NCBI RefSeq assembly: GCF_040362765.1
Contig: NZ_BAABWK010000001.1
Span: 1,651,501 to 1,715,500 of the forward strand
DNA from: Pyruvatibacter sp. HU-CL02332
Lineage (GTDB): Bacteria; Pseudomonadota; Alphaproteobacteria; CGMCC-115125
Reading direction: 5' to 3'
DNA: 64,000 nt
Position numbers and translations under genes: made by a program. The notes under the pieces were generated by a model that saw only the letters and a list, made by a program, of their open reading frames with translations, made no database searches and was not told the origin of the DNA. Below, one piece after another: positions 8,542-16,760 of this stretch. Numbering within the stretch: position 1 is the stretch's first letter; each line of letters begins with the position of its first letter.

Positions 8542-9504
8542 ATGGGCCGTCGCAAAAAGGGCCTGCCCGTCTCTGGATGGGTGGTGGTGGACAAGCCGCT
8601 CGGGCCGACCTCAACCCATGTGGTGTCAAAGGTCCGTCGCGCGTTCAATGCTCAAAAGGCGGGCCATGCTGGCACGCTGGACCCCCTGGGCTCGGGCATT
8701 CTGCCGGTCGCACTGGGTGAGGCGACCAAAACCGTTCCCTATCTGGTGGACGCCACCAAGGACTACCGCTTTGCCGTCCATTGGGGCGAGCAGCGCGATA
8801 CCGACGACCGCGAGGGCGACGTGACCGCCACAAGCGATGTGCGCCCCACCAAAGACGCTATTCTGGCTGCCTTGCCCAAATATGTGGGAGAAATCAGCCA
8901 GATTCCGCCCAAATACTCCGCCATCAAGGTCAATGGCGAGCGCGCCTACGACCTGGCCCGCGACGGCGAGGATGTGGAGCTCAAGGCCCGCACCGTTGAA
9001 ATTCACGACCTCAAGCTGATCGATCAGCCGTCCAACGACGAGGCTGTGTTTGAAATGACCTGCGGAAAAGGCACCTATGTGCGGTCGCTGGCGCGCGATC
9101 TGGCGCAGGATTTAGGCACTTTTGGCCATGTGGCCATGCTGCGCCGCCTGCGGGTCGGTCCGTTCAGCGAAGAAGACGCCGTAGCCCTTGATACTATTAC
9201 CGAATTTCCGACTCAAATAGCGGTGGAAACTGCGCCCGATATGGGCAATAGTCCGCCCGCGCCAGACCCCAAGGCGCCTTTTTTATTGCCACTTGAGACC
9301 GCGCTGGACGACATCCCGGCTCTGGCCGTGAGTGGCAATGATGCGGCGCGATTAAAGCAAGGTCAGGCGGTTCTGTCGCGTGGACGGGACGCTCCCATCG
9401 TCAAAGGCACAATATGCGCCATGCTTCACGGGCAACCAATTGCCCTGTGTGAAGCACGACAAGGTGAGCTTCACCCCACGCGCGTTTTCAATCTTCCCGC
9501 ATAG
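8542..9504 (+). CDS. truB: tRNA pseudouridine(55) synthase TruB
   Basis: TruB isomerises U55 in the T-loop of tRNAs. The catalytic Asp is D47 in GTLDPLGSG (44-52). The WVVVDKPLGPTST block near residue 13, KYVGEISQIPPKYSAIKVNG around 113 and GTYVRSLARDL around 178 are all family motifs. Length is 320 residues, with the usual C-terminal PUA-like tail beyond 240. It starts 3 bases after rbfA. A 7-base hairpin (9492-9510) spans its stop codon. Confidence 0.97.
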   Translation: MGRRKKGLPVSGWVVVDKPLGPTSTHVVSKVRRAFNAQKAGHAGTLDPLGSGILPVALGEATKTVPYLVDATKDYRFAVHWGEQRDTDDREGDVTATSDVRPTKDAILAALPKYVGEISQIPPKYSAIKVNGERAYDLARDGEDVELKARTVEIHDLKLIDQPSNDEAVFEMTCGKGTYVRSLARDLAQDLGTFGHVAMLRRLRVGPFSEEDAVALDTITEFPTQIAVETAPDMGNSPPAPDPKAPFLLPLETALDDIPALAVSGNDAARLKQGQAVLSRGRDAPIVKGTICAMLHGQPIALCEARQGELHPTRVFNLPA

Positions 9505-9510
9505 GGAAGA
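9492..9510 (+). other. Small hairpin at the truB/rpsO junction
   Basis: TCTTCCC and GGGAAGA pair perfectly around a 5-base loop, straddling the truB stop. It has no T-run, so it is not a typical terminator. It lies 49 bases upstream of rpsO and could be part of the S15 leader, where autoregulatory RNA structures are known in other bacteria. Function here is inference. Confidence 0.3.
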
Positions 9511-9558
9511 CCCCAAACAGCGCCCCGTTTAGTCGCGGCGCAGAAGAAAGGAAGCCCG

Positions 9559-9828
9559 ATGTCGATTACACCTGAGCGCAAATCTGAGCTCATCAAAGAA
9601 TACGGCACAAAAGAGGGTGACACAGGTTCACCCGAAGTGCAGGTCGCTATCCTCACCGAGCGGATTTCAAATCTGACGGGTCACTTCAAAGGTCACGGCA
9701 AGGACAATCACTCCCGCCGCGGACTGCTGAAGATGGTCAGCCAGCGCCGCCGGTTGCTGGACTATGTGAAGGCAAAGAACGAGCCGCGGTACAAGGATCT
9801 GATCCAGCGCCTCGGCATTCGTCGCTAG
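9559..9828 (+). CDS. rpsO: 30S ribosomal protein S15
   Basis: S15 binds the central domain of 16S rRNA and forms a bridge to the 50S subunit. The 89 residues match the canonical size and sequence, with the family blocks [34 protein letters not shown] and [17 protein letters not shown] precedes the ATG at good spacing. rpsO is followed by a strong stem-loop and then pnp, the same arrangement as in enteric bacteria. Confidence 0.98.
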   Translation: MSITPERKSELIKEYGTKEGDTGSPEVQVAILTERISNLTGHFKGHGKDNHSRRGLLKMVSQRRRLLDYVKAKNEPRYKDLIQRLGIRR

Positions 9829-9836
9829 CACGCAAA

Positions 9837-9878
9837 AACAAGCGCCCGCCCTTGGATAATCCAAAGGCGGGCGTTGTT
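9837..9878 (+). other. Long stem-loop between rpsO and pnp (processing site or terminator)
   Basis: AACAA/TTGTT, CGCCCGCC/GGCGGGCG and TTGGA/TCCAA stack into a stem of about 18 pairs with one bulge, one mismatch and a TAA loop. No clean T-run follows. In E. coli the rpsO-pnp spacer holds a terminator and an RNase III cut site that governs PNPase autoregulation; the position and shape here suit a similar role. A second compact hairpin (CCGGG/CCCGG with inner GGAG/CTCC) lies at 9932-9960 in the same leader. Confidence 0.6.
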
Positions 9879-10034
9879 GCTCAAAATCCGTATGCGGATC
9901 ATCGGGAAGGCTCGATTGATGCACATGCGGTCCGGGTGTTGGAGAAGGCTCCGCTCCCGGCATCTTGGCGGCCCAAGGCAAACGAATGCCCCCGCCAGTG
10001 CCACATGACGGCACACGATTAGGAAACTGAAACT

Positions 10035-12149
10035 ATGTTTGATATCCACAAGCAAGAAATTGAATGGGGCGGGCGTACGCTCACCCTCGAAACCGGCCGC
10101 ATCGCCCGTCAGGCTGACGGTGCCGTGCTGGCAACCTATGGTGAGACATCGGTTCTCGCCACAGTCGTCGCGGATCGCCAGCCCAAGCCGGGCCTGGACT
10201 TCTTCCCGCTGACAGTGAACTACCAGGAGAAGTACTACGCAGCGGGCAAGATCCCCGGCGGCTTCTTCAAGCGTGAAGCACGTCCGACTGAAAAAGAAAC
10301 ACTGACATCGCGCCTGATCGACCGTCCGATCCGCCCGCTGTTCGTCAAGGGCTTCAAGAACGAAACGCAGGTTATCGCGACTGTTCTCAGCCACGACCTT
10401 GAAAACGATCCTGACATTGTCGCTCTTGTTGCCGTGTCTGCTGCTCTCACCATTTCCGGTGTGCCGTTCCTCGGCCCAATCGGTGGTGCGCGCGTTGGCT
10501 ACAAGGACGGTGCCTACTCCCTGAACCCAACCGTTGACGAGCTTGCTGAAAGCGATCTCGACCTCGTGGTTGCCGGTACGGGCGACGCTGTGCTGATGGT
10601 TGAATCAGAAGCCAACGAGCTGGACGAAGACGTCATGCTCGGCGCTGTGATGTACGGCCACAAGGAAATGCAGCCGGTGCTTGATATGATCATCAAGCTG
10701 GCTGAAGGCGCTGCCAAAGAGCCGCGCGATTTCACAGCCCCTGACAACTCAGCCCTTGAAGGTAAGGTGCGTGAGATTGTTGAAGGTGACCTGCGCGCCG
10801 CCTATCAGATTGCTGACAAGGCAGACCGTCAGGAAGCCATTGCCCAGGCCAAGGACAAGGCTGTTGCAGCTCTTGCCGATGGTACTGAAGGTGCCCCCGA
10901 CGCACAGGCTGTTGGTGGCTCGTTCAAGGGCATCGAGTCCGACATCGTGCGTAACTCGATCCTCGACACCAAGAAGCGCATCGACGGCCGCGGCCTTGCC
11001 GATGTGCGTCCGATCGTGTCTGAAGTGTCTGTTCTGCCGCGTACCCATGGTTCCTCCCTGTTCACCCGTGGTGAAACGCAGGCGCTGGTTGTGGCAACTC
11101 TGGGCACCGGTGACGACGAGCAGATGATTGATGCTCTGTCCGGCACCTACAAAGAAAACTTCATGCTGCACTACAACTTCCCGCCTTACTCTGTGGGTGA
11201 GACGGGTCGTACGGGCTTCACCGGTCGCCGCGAAATTGGCCACGGTAAGCTTGCATGGCGTGCTCTGAAGGCGCTTCTGCCAGCCAAGGACGAATTCCCC
11301 TACACCATTCGTCTGGTGTCGGAAATCACCGAGTCCAACGGCTCGTCCTCCATGGCAACCGTTTGCGGCGCATCACTCTCCATGATGGATGCGGGTGTTC
11401 CGCTCAAGCGTCCGTGCTCCGGCATCGCCATGGGCCTAATCAAGGAAGGCGACAAGTTCGCTGTCCTGTCAGACATCCTGGGCGACGAAGATCACCTCGG
11501 CGACATGGACTTCAAGGTGGCTGGTTCCGAAGCGGGCATCACGTCCCTGCAGATGGACATCAAGATCACCGGCATCACCGAAGAGATCATGCGCACAGCG
11601 CTCGATCAGGCAAAGGGTGGGCGTATGCACATCCTCGGCGAAATGTCGAAGGCCCTGACATCCGGTCGCGAAGAAGTGGGCGAGTTCGCTCCCCGCATCG
11701 AAGTGATCACCGTACCAAAAGACAAGATCCGCGACGTGATCGGCACCGGCGGTAAGGTCGTGCGTCAGATCGTTGAAGAAACAGGCGCCAAGGTGAACAT
11801 CGAAGACGATGGCACCATTTCTGTTGCCTCCAGCGACGCAGCTTCCATCAAGGCTGCCCTCGACTGGATCAAGGGCATCACGGCAGAACCTGAAGTGGGT
11901 GAAATCTATGACGGCAAGATCGTCAAGGTCATGGACTTCGGTGCCTTCGTGAACTTCTTTGGTCCCAAGGACGGCCTCGTGCACATTTCCCAGCTTGCTC
12001 CAGAGCGCGTTGAGAAAGTGTCCGACGTGGTCAAGGAAGGCGACACTGTGAAAGTGAAGCTGCTGGGCTTTGATGATCGCGGCAAGGTTCGCCTGTCCAT
12101 GAAGGTTGTGGATCAGGAAACCGGCAAGGACCTGGAAGCTGCTGAATAA
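10035..12149 (+). CDS. pnp: Polyribonucleotide nucleotidyltransferase (PNPase)
   Basis: PNPase is a phosphorolytic 3'-5' exoribonuclease and RNA-degradosome component. The 704 residues contain two RNase PH domains (about 10-230 and 325-545; the second holds the [13 protein letters not shown] and [17 protein letters not shown] active-site blocks), a KH domain with GTGG near residue 571 and a C-terminal S1 domain (about 618-690). Start ATG 10035 follows TTAGGAAA. It ends the rimP-pnp operon and is followed by a strong terminator. Confidence 0.98.
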   Translation: MFDIHKQEIEWGGRTLTLETGRIARQADGAVLATYGETSVLATVVADRQPKPGLDFFPLTVNYQEKYYAAGKIPGGFFKREARPTEKETLTSRLIDRPIRPLFVKGFKNETQVIATVLSHDLENDPDIVALVAVSAALTISGVPFLGPIGGARVGYKDGAYSLNPTVDELAESDLDLVVAGTGDAVLMVESEANELDEDVMLGAVMYGHKEMQPVLDMIIKLAEGAAKEPRDFTAPDNSALEGKVREIVEGDLRAAYQIADKADRQEAIAQAKDKAVAALADGTEGAPDAQAVGGSFKGIESDIVRNSILDTKKRIDGRGLADVRPIVSEVSVLPRTHGSSLFTRGETQALVVATLGTGDDEQMIDALSGTYKENFMLHYNFPPYSVGETGRTGFTGRREIGHGKLAWRALKALLPAKDEFPYTIRLVSEITESNGSSSMATVCGASLSMMDAGVPLKRPCSGIAMGLIKEGDKFAVLSDILGDEDHLGDMDFKVAGSEAGITSLQMDIKITGITEEIMRTALDQAKGGRMHILGEMSKALTSGREEVGEFAPRIEVITVPKDKIRDVIGTGGKVVRQIVEETGAKVNIEDDGTISVASSDAASIKAALDWIKGITAEPEVGEIYDGKIVKVMDFGAFVNFFGPKDGLVHISQLAPERVEKVSDVVKEGDTVKVKLLGFDDRGKVRLSMKVVDQETGKDLEAAE

Positions 12150-12176
12150 GCTTCTTTCAAGCTGAACAAATTGAAA

Positions 12177-12208
12177 CGGGCGCTGGTCATGAACCAGCGC
12201 CCGTTTTT
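12177..12208 (+). terminator. Intrinsic terminator after pnp
   Basis: CGGGCGCTGGT and ACCAGCGCCCG form a perfect 11-pair stem around a CATGA loop, followed by five T residues. It lies 27 bases after the pnp stop and ends the rimP-pnp transcription unit. Confidence 0.9.
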
Positions 12209-12245
12209 CGTTATGGTGGGGCCAGATCAGCGAAGGGATACCCGC

Positions 12246-12851
12246 ATGCGACTTCTGACAGCCATCATCACCATGCTTGCGTTTGCCGCGCCGGCATATG
12301 CAGCCGACGACTGGCGCAGCGTCGCCCATTCCTACGATGTTGAACGCATCGACACGGTGGCCGCTGCCATTGCCCAGGGCAACGCAGAAGCCAAAGGCAA
12401 TGGCTCTGGATATGAACAGGCCGTCGCCAAGTTGCTGATGGCCGCCCCCGCCGGCGATATCGACACCAAGGCCATGGTCGGCAAATGGCAGTGCCGCACC
12501 ATCAAGGTGGGAGGACCCTTTGTGGGGCTGGTCGCTTATGACTGGTTCAAATGCCGCATCGACGAACGCACCGGCGCCCTGACCGTAACGAAGGTCACAG
12601 GCTCGCAGAACTTTGCAGGCACTCTTTATGCAGATGGCCCCCGACGCATGGTGTTGCTGGGCGGCGGCTACTATGGCTATGAGGCCCCGCGGGCGTATCA
12701 GGCCGCCGACAGTGTTGACGGCAAGTCGCCGGACAACCGCGACAAGGTCGCCACGGTAGAGATGCTCGGGCCTGACTGGATGCGGTTCGTATTTCCGTAT
12801 CCCGCGCGCGAAAGCACCTACGACATCATCGAATTCCGCCGTGATGGATAA
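12246..12851 (+). CDS. DUF4893 family periplasmic protein
   Basis: A 201-residue protein with a clear Sec signal peptide (MRLLTAIITMLAFAAPAYA, cut before ADDW). The mature part begins DWRSVAHSYDVERID, the typical DUF4893 opening, and has the central GKWQCRTIKVGG strand. The family has no known function; proteins are periplasmic or outer-membrane associated. The start was set at ATG 12246 because upstream in-frame codons lie inside the pnp terminator and would bury the signal peptide. The GAAGGG about 10 bases upstream is a fair ribosome site. Confidence 0.85.
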   Translation: MRLLTAIITMLAFAAPAYAADDWRSVAHSYDVERIDTVAAAIAQGNAEAKGNGSGYEQAVAKLLMAAPAGDIDTKAMVGKWQCRTIKVGGPFVGLVAYDWFKCRIDERTGALTVTKVTGSQNFAGTLYADGPRRMVLLGGGYYGYEAPRAYQAADSVDGKSPDNRDKVATVEMLGPDWMRFVFPYPARESTYDIIEFRRDG

Positions 12852-12866
12852 GGGCGACAGGTAGCC

Positions 12867-13595
12867 ATGCCGGACGCTCACTACGATGATCCGCGCCTTG
12901 CCGCCATTTATGATCTTGGCAATGGCTGGAGCGAGGACAGCGATTATTATCTGGCGCTCGCGGGAACCACACCCTGCCGCGTTCTGGATATTGGCTGCGG
13001 CACCGGCATCATCACCGACGCCATAGCTGCTCGCGGTCATGTGGTCGTCGGCGCGGACCCGTCACCGGGCATGCTGGCCGTGGCCAGAACCAAGCCCCGG
13101 CGAGACGCTATTCGCTGGGTGGAGAGTGACGCGCAGTCGCTGGACCTCGACGAGACATTTGATCTCATCATCATGACCGGTCATGCGTTCCAGACACTTG
13201 CCACGGATGCGGACATTGCCACGGCGGCTGCGTCCATCAAGCAGCACCTGGCGCCTGATGGCCGTGCAGTATTTGAAAGCCGCAATCCCCTCATCGACTG
13301 GCCATCCAGATGGGCTTACGGAGTTGATCTTGAAGCTCCACAGGGAACGATCCGTGAGACACGGGAGTTTCTTGGCCATGACGCAGGATGCATGACATTT
13401 GACCTGCGCTACAGATTTCCTGACGGGGCAGAGCTTGTGTCCCGCAGCGTCCTGCGCTTTGCGGACCGCGACACGATTGAAACCCTGTTCCGCGCGGCAG
13501 GGCTCGTGGCCGAGCACGTCGACGGCGACTGGGACGGATCACCCTTCGACGCGGCGTCGTCGCCCGAAATGATTTTCCACATGCGTCACGGCTAG
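12867..13595 (+). CDS. Class I SAM-dependent methyltransferase
   Basis: The 242 residues show a Rossmann-type SAM fold: motif I VLDIGCGTGIIT (about 38-49), motif II with the acidic residue GADPSPGML (about 61-69), and motif IV FDLIIMTGHAF (about 95-105). The substrate is not recognisable; the family includes small-molecule methylases. It lies 15 bases after the DUF4893 gene and may be co-transcribed. A gap of 604 bases follows. Confidence 0.85.
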   Translation: MPDAHYDDPRLAAIYDLGNGWSEDSDYYLALAGTTPCRVLDIGCGTGIITDAIAARGHVVVGADPSPGMLAVARTKPRRDAIRWVESDAQSLDLDETFDLIIMTGHAFQTLATDADIATAAASIKQHLAPDGRAVFESRNPLIDWPSRWAYGVDLEAPQGTIRETREFLGHDAGCMTFDLRYRFPDGAELVSRSVLRFADRDTIETLFRAAGLVAEHVDGDWDGSPFDAASSPEMIFHMRHG

Positions 13596-13632
13596 GTCAC
13601 GAAACGACTGCCTGTACACTTCACTCCCGCAT

Positions 13633-13712
13633 CCCCGGACTTGATCCGGGGTCCACTCTCGGTCGCTGTACAGGTGATGGTTTGCGAGTAGGCCCCGGAT
13701 CAAGTCCGGGGC
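13633..13712. repeat. Inverted pair of alphaproteobacterial palindromic units
   Basis: CCCCGGACTTGATCCGGGG at 13633-13651 is answered by its exact reverse complement at 13693-13711, and each unit is itself nearly palindromic. The 41-base spacer contains no clear signal. GGAC-TTGATCC units of this kind are dispersed in many alphaproteobacterial genomes between genes. It lies 38 bases after the methyltransferase stop and could act as a transcript-end structure. Confidence 0.7.
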
Positions 13713-14156
13713 TACGTAATTTTTTGTGTTCTCTATCCCCGGTCCTTTGAGCGGCCTCATACTGGGTGCGCCTCGTGCTTGAGGGCATCCCGGACCGTCC
13801 GGGCTTGGGCATGGGGGCGGATGGCCTTGTGGGGTGCTTGCGGGTAACGAACGCAAACGACCACAAGGCGGCGAAGGCTCGGCCCGGCGCGTAAAGTAAG
13901 ATCGCCCCGGTGGACGTGCATGCGGACGCGACACATGGCCAGACCGGTGTCGGAATGCATGTGTGACCGGTAGCAGGGCTGCGGTGGAACACTGCGAGGT
14001 AACGCCTTGCCCCATCGCTTGTGCAAAAGCCGAAGACCATTCGTAACGGGAGCGCTGCTTACGAGCGGCACTCGAACCATTTTTTGATCACAACGGCCGG
14101 GCTGCCACGGCGGCGCTCCCGTTCTCCCTTGCCAGAGATGCCTCTTGAAAGCAGCT
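13713..14156. other. Unassigned 440-base intergenic region, possible structured or repeated element
   Basis: No convincing gene: several overlapping frames are open on the minus strand, but none has a ribosome site or a recognisable product. The right end carries a perfect 11-base inverted repeat, AACGGGAGCGC (14045-14055) and GCGCTCCCGTT (14113-14123), enclosing 57 bases that include a T6 run. The block 13800-14040 is GC-rich and full of short self-complementary segments. I see no match to tmRNA, RNase P RNA, 6S or SRP RNA motifs. Confidence 0.35.
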
Positions 14157-14160
14157 TTTA

Positions 14161-14178
14161 AATATGCATATACATATT
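14161..14178. promoter_or_regulatory. Candidate MarR operator upstream of the MarR gene
   Basis: AATATG-CATATA-CATATT: the outer hexamers are reverse complements, and the inner ATATGCATAT is also palindromic. It ends 21 bases before the MarR start codon. A closely related sequence lies before the next gene (14686-14703), sharing 13 of the first 14 positions. Autoregulation by the MarR protein is the simplest explanation. Confidence 0.6.
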
Positions 14179-14199
14179 ACAGGTGATCAGGAGACAGCC

Positions 14200-14649
14200 A
14201 TGCCGACAAAGACCGACAGAAAAGAGCTGCTGGACATCGGCCAGAACTGTGCCGCGTTGCGCACGCGCATGGCGGCGCGCGGTGTGACCCGCGCCTATGA
14301 CGCGGCCCTGCGGCCGCTGGGCATCAAGATCACCCAGTTCACATTGCTGGTGACAGCGAAATACGAGGCGGAATTGTCCATAGGTGACATGGCGGATTTT
14401 CTGGCCATGGAGCGCTCGACCCTGACCCGTAACCTAAAGCTGCTGGCGGAGATGGGCCTGATTGAGATGCGTAAAGGCTCAGCCCCGCGCACCAAGGTGC
14501 CGATCATCACACCCAAGGGCGATGCGCTGCTCACAAAGGCCATTCCCGTCTGGAGAGATGCGCAGGCGCGGCTGACCGCCCATATGGGCAAGACCAGATG
14601 GAAAGAAGCGCGCACCCTTCTGACGGATCTGTCGCTGGTCCCCGGCTAA
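14200..14649 (+). CDS. MarR-family transcriptional regulator
   Basis: A 149-residue winged-helix regulator. The HTH spans about residues 50-95, with LSIGDMADFLAMERSTLTRNLKLL as helices, and the wing reads RKGSAPRTKVPIITPKG. A C-terminal dimerisation helix follows. ATG 14200 was chosen because CAGGAGA precedes it at proper spacing; an upstream in-frame start at 14164 would lie inside the operator palindrome. It probably represses itself and the Fe-S protein downstream, since both promoters carry the same motif. The ligand is unknown. Confidence 0.9.
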   Translation: MPTKTDRKELLDIGQNCAALRTRMAARGVTRAYDAALRPLGIKITQFTLLVTAKYEAELSIGDMADFLAMERSTLTRNLKLLAEMGLIEMRKGSAPRTKVPIITPKGDALLTKAIPVWRDAQARLTAHMGKTRWKEARTLLTDLSLVPG

Positions 14650-14685
14650 GCCGGTCACACTATTGTTCTGAACATCACACATTCA

Positions 14686-14703
14686 AATATGTATATACAC
14701 TAA
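14686..14703. promoter_or_regulatory. Second copy of the MarR operator motif, before the Fe-S protein gene
   Basis: AATATGTATATACACTAA matches the upstream site AATATGCATATACATATT at 13 of the first 14 positions. It lies 12 bases before the start codon at 14716, overlapping the likely promoter or leader, so bound repressor would block expression. Confidence 0.55.
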
Positions 14704-14715
14704 TAGGAGTGCCTC

Positions 14716-16107
14716 ATGGCTCTCGAAGATCAACAGGCCGTCATTCGCTATCGCCAGAGCGCGGCTGCGCAAACCGCCAGCCGGAAGGGCGCCTCGCTCG
14801 ATTCCGAATGGCTCAAGGCGTTGGTGCTGGAGTGCGGTGCGGACGATGCAGGTTTCGTCGCCATCACCCGCGAAGAGCTGCAACCGCAGCTTGGCAAACT
14901 CACCAAACTGATGCCGCAGGTCAAAACCCTGGTCAGCATCTGCTGCCGCATGAATCGCACAGCCGTTCAAAGCACCACGCGCTCGATTGCCAATCATGAG
15001 TTTCACGAAACCTATGACGAGGTAAACCATGTGGCCCGAAAGCTGGTGCGGCGCCTGACCGACGAAGGCTATGACGCCATGAACGCGGTCGCAGCCTTTC
15101 CCATGGAAATGCAGAACGCGCCCGGCGACACCATCCCCATTCACCACAAACCCATCGCGGAAGCTGCGGGCATCGGCAAGATGGGCCTGCACCGCAATGT
15201 CATTCACCCCAGGTTTGGCAATTTCATTCTGCTGGACACGGTGCTGATCGCCCATGAGGTCAGCGAACAGAGCGCAGCGCTGGACTACAGCCCCTGCATC
15301 GACTGCAAACTGTGCGTATCAGCCTGTCCGGTGGAAGCCATCGGCATGGACGGCTCGTTCAATTTTTCGGCCTGCTATGCCCACAACTACCGCGACTTCA
15401 TGGCCGGGTGGGCAGACTGGGTGGACCAGGTCGTCGAGGCCAAGGACCGCGATGACTTCCGCACCCGCGTGACACCGGGCGAGACGGCATCGGTCTGGCA
15501 AAGCCTGTCCTTCAAGCCCAACTACAAGGCGGCCTATTGTGTCGCCGTCTGCCCGGCGGGGGAAAACGTGCTGGGTTCGTTTCTGGAAGACCGGGTCGCC
15601 TACAATCGTGACCACGTGCAGCCCTACAAAGAGCTGACGGAAACGGTCTATGTGCTGCCGGGGTCAGACGCAGAAGACTCAGTGCCCCGCCGCTACCCCC
15701 ATAAGACGGCAACCCGCGTCGGCTGGGCCATGGATGCCACCGAGATCTTCAGCTTCCTGTTCAACCTGACGCTCACCTTCCAGCGCCGTCAGGCACGCGG
15801 CGTGTCGCAGATCATCAATCTGGTGCTGCCGGGCAGAGAAGGGGACGAAAATCCACTGGAAGCCAGCCTTCGCATCCATGACCAGCGTCTGGAAATCCTC
15901 TACTGGCATGCGCCTGAAGCAGATCATCACATTACGTGTTCGCAGGACACATTCATCGCCATGTTCCGTCATGACTTTGATCTGGACACTGCGCTGGAGG
16001 CAGGAGATATCGCAGGCGACATGAACGCGCAGGCGATCCGTAAACTGATCAAGTGTTTTCCAAAATATGGCTATCTGCCGCCACAGATTTTGCAGGCAGC
16101 AGACTAG
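14716..16107 (+). CDS. QueG/reductive-dehalogenase-like 4Fe-4S protein with SCP2-like C-terminal domain
   Basis: A 463-residue cytoplasmic protein. The central part carries a ferredoxin motif, C194IDCKLCVSAC204P, and a second cysteine set C220, C275, C279 in AYCVAVCPAGE. This is the layout of the double-cluster module in epoxyqueuosine reductase and reductive dehalogenases, although the usual corrinoid-binding N-terminus is not evident. Residues about 345-448 look like an SCP2 sterol-carrier fold (LTFQRRQARGVSQIINLVL). The ATG follows TAGGAG. The gene is preceded by a MarR gene and shares its operator. Its stop overlaps that of the convergent GST gene by 3 bases. The substrate is unknown, possibly a hydrophobic xenobiotic or lipid. 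Confidence 0.8.
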   Translation: MALEDQQAVIRYRQSAAAQTASRKGASLDSEWLKALVLECGADDAGFVAITREELQPQLGKLTKLMPQVKTLVSICCRMNRTAVQSTTRSIANHEFHETYDEVNHVARKLVRRLTDEGYDAMNAVAAFPMEMQNAPGDTIPIHHKPIAEAAGIGKMGLHRNVIHPRFGNFILLDTVLIAHEVSEQSAALDYSPCIDCKLCVSACPVEAIGMDGSFNFSACYAHNYRDFMAGWADWVDQVVEAKDRDDFRTRVTPGETASVWQSLSFKPNYKAAYCVAVCPAGENVLGSFLEDRVAYNRDHVQPYKELTETVYVLPGSDAEDSVPRRYPHKTATRVGWAMDATEIFSFLFNLTLTFQRRQARGVSQIINLVLPGREGDENPLEASLRIHDQRLEILYWHAPEADHHITCSQDTFIAMFRHDFDLDTALEAGDIAGDMNAQAIRKLIKCFPKYGYLPPQILQAAD

Positions 16108-16748
16108 TAGTCCATCCGCCCGAACAGATCGTCATAGGGCACCATCACATGAGCGCGGTACGCCTCGCGCTCGCTCAGCCGCCCATAGAGCGCTTCCACA
16201 TGAGGCAGGCTCGGACGGTCAATCGGCATGGTGAGATAGCGAAACAGCGTGCCACCCGCAGGGATGTCCGCAAGGGTGAGAGTGTCACCGGCGATGTAGG
16301 GCGTGTTTTCAAGGTGCGCGTTCAGCGCGGTAAAGCCCGCATGGCAGCGCTTGAAGGCACCCTTGAGAAAAGCCGCATTCCGCTTGTCTTCAGGGGTTCG
16401 GTAGTAGGCCCAGAAGATTTCCAGCAGGCTGACCTGGAGGGTCGTTGTGGCCCATTCGATCCATCGATCCTGCTGGGAACGCTGGAAGGGATCAGCAGGC
16501 CACCATGCGTCGCCGCCATGCTTGGCAGCGAGATAGCGCAGAATGGTGTGGGATTCCCACACGGCCCCGTTCTCGTCCTCGATGACCGGAATCCTGCCGT
16601 GCGGATTGCGCGCCAGAAACTCCGGCGTATCCAGACCGCCAAACGTGCTGCCGGCATCTATGTGCGTATGTTCGAGGCCAAGCTCGCCAATGAGCCACAT
16701 GACCTTCTGGACATTCTGAGAATTGCGACGCCCCCAGACTGTCAGCAT
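16104..16748 (-). CDS. Glutathione S-transferase family protein
   Basis: The 214 residues form an N-terminal thioredoxin-like domain (1-80; NSQNVQKV near the start, GRIPVIEDENG with the cis-Pro, and WESHTILRYLA for the gamma-Glu contact) and an all-helical C-terminal domain with the N-capping segment TLTLADIPAG. The class cannot be named. The NSQNV segment occupies the position of the catalytic Ser/Cys. It lies 12 bases downstream of fabI on the same strand, so it may be read through from the fab operon. Confidence 0.88.
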   Translation of the reverse strand: MLTVWGRRNSQNVQKVMWLIGELGLEHTHIDAGSTFGGLDTPEFLARNPHGRIPVIEDENGAVWESHTILRYLAAKHGGDAWWPADPFQRSQQDRWIEWATTTLQVSLLEIFWAYYRTPEDKRNAAFLKGAFKRCHAGFTALNAHLENTPYIAGDTLTLADIPAGGTLFRYLTMPIDRPSLPHVEALYGRLSEREAYRAHVMVPYDDLFGRMDY

Positions 16749-16760
16749 GGTGCGGAAGCC

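Noticed and set aside
11469-13040. 523-codon open frame antisense to pnp and the DUF4893 gene
   Set aside because: It spans two secure genes and the pnp terminator and resembles no protein.
13539-14080. Overlapping minus-strand frames in the gap after the methyltransferase
   Set aside because: Several frames are open at once, none with a ribosome site or plausible composition; part is the palindromic repeat read as protein.
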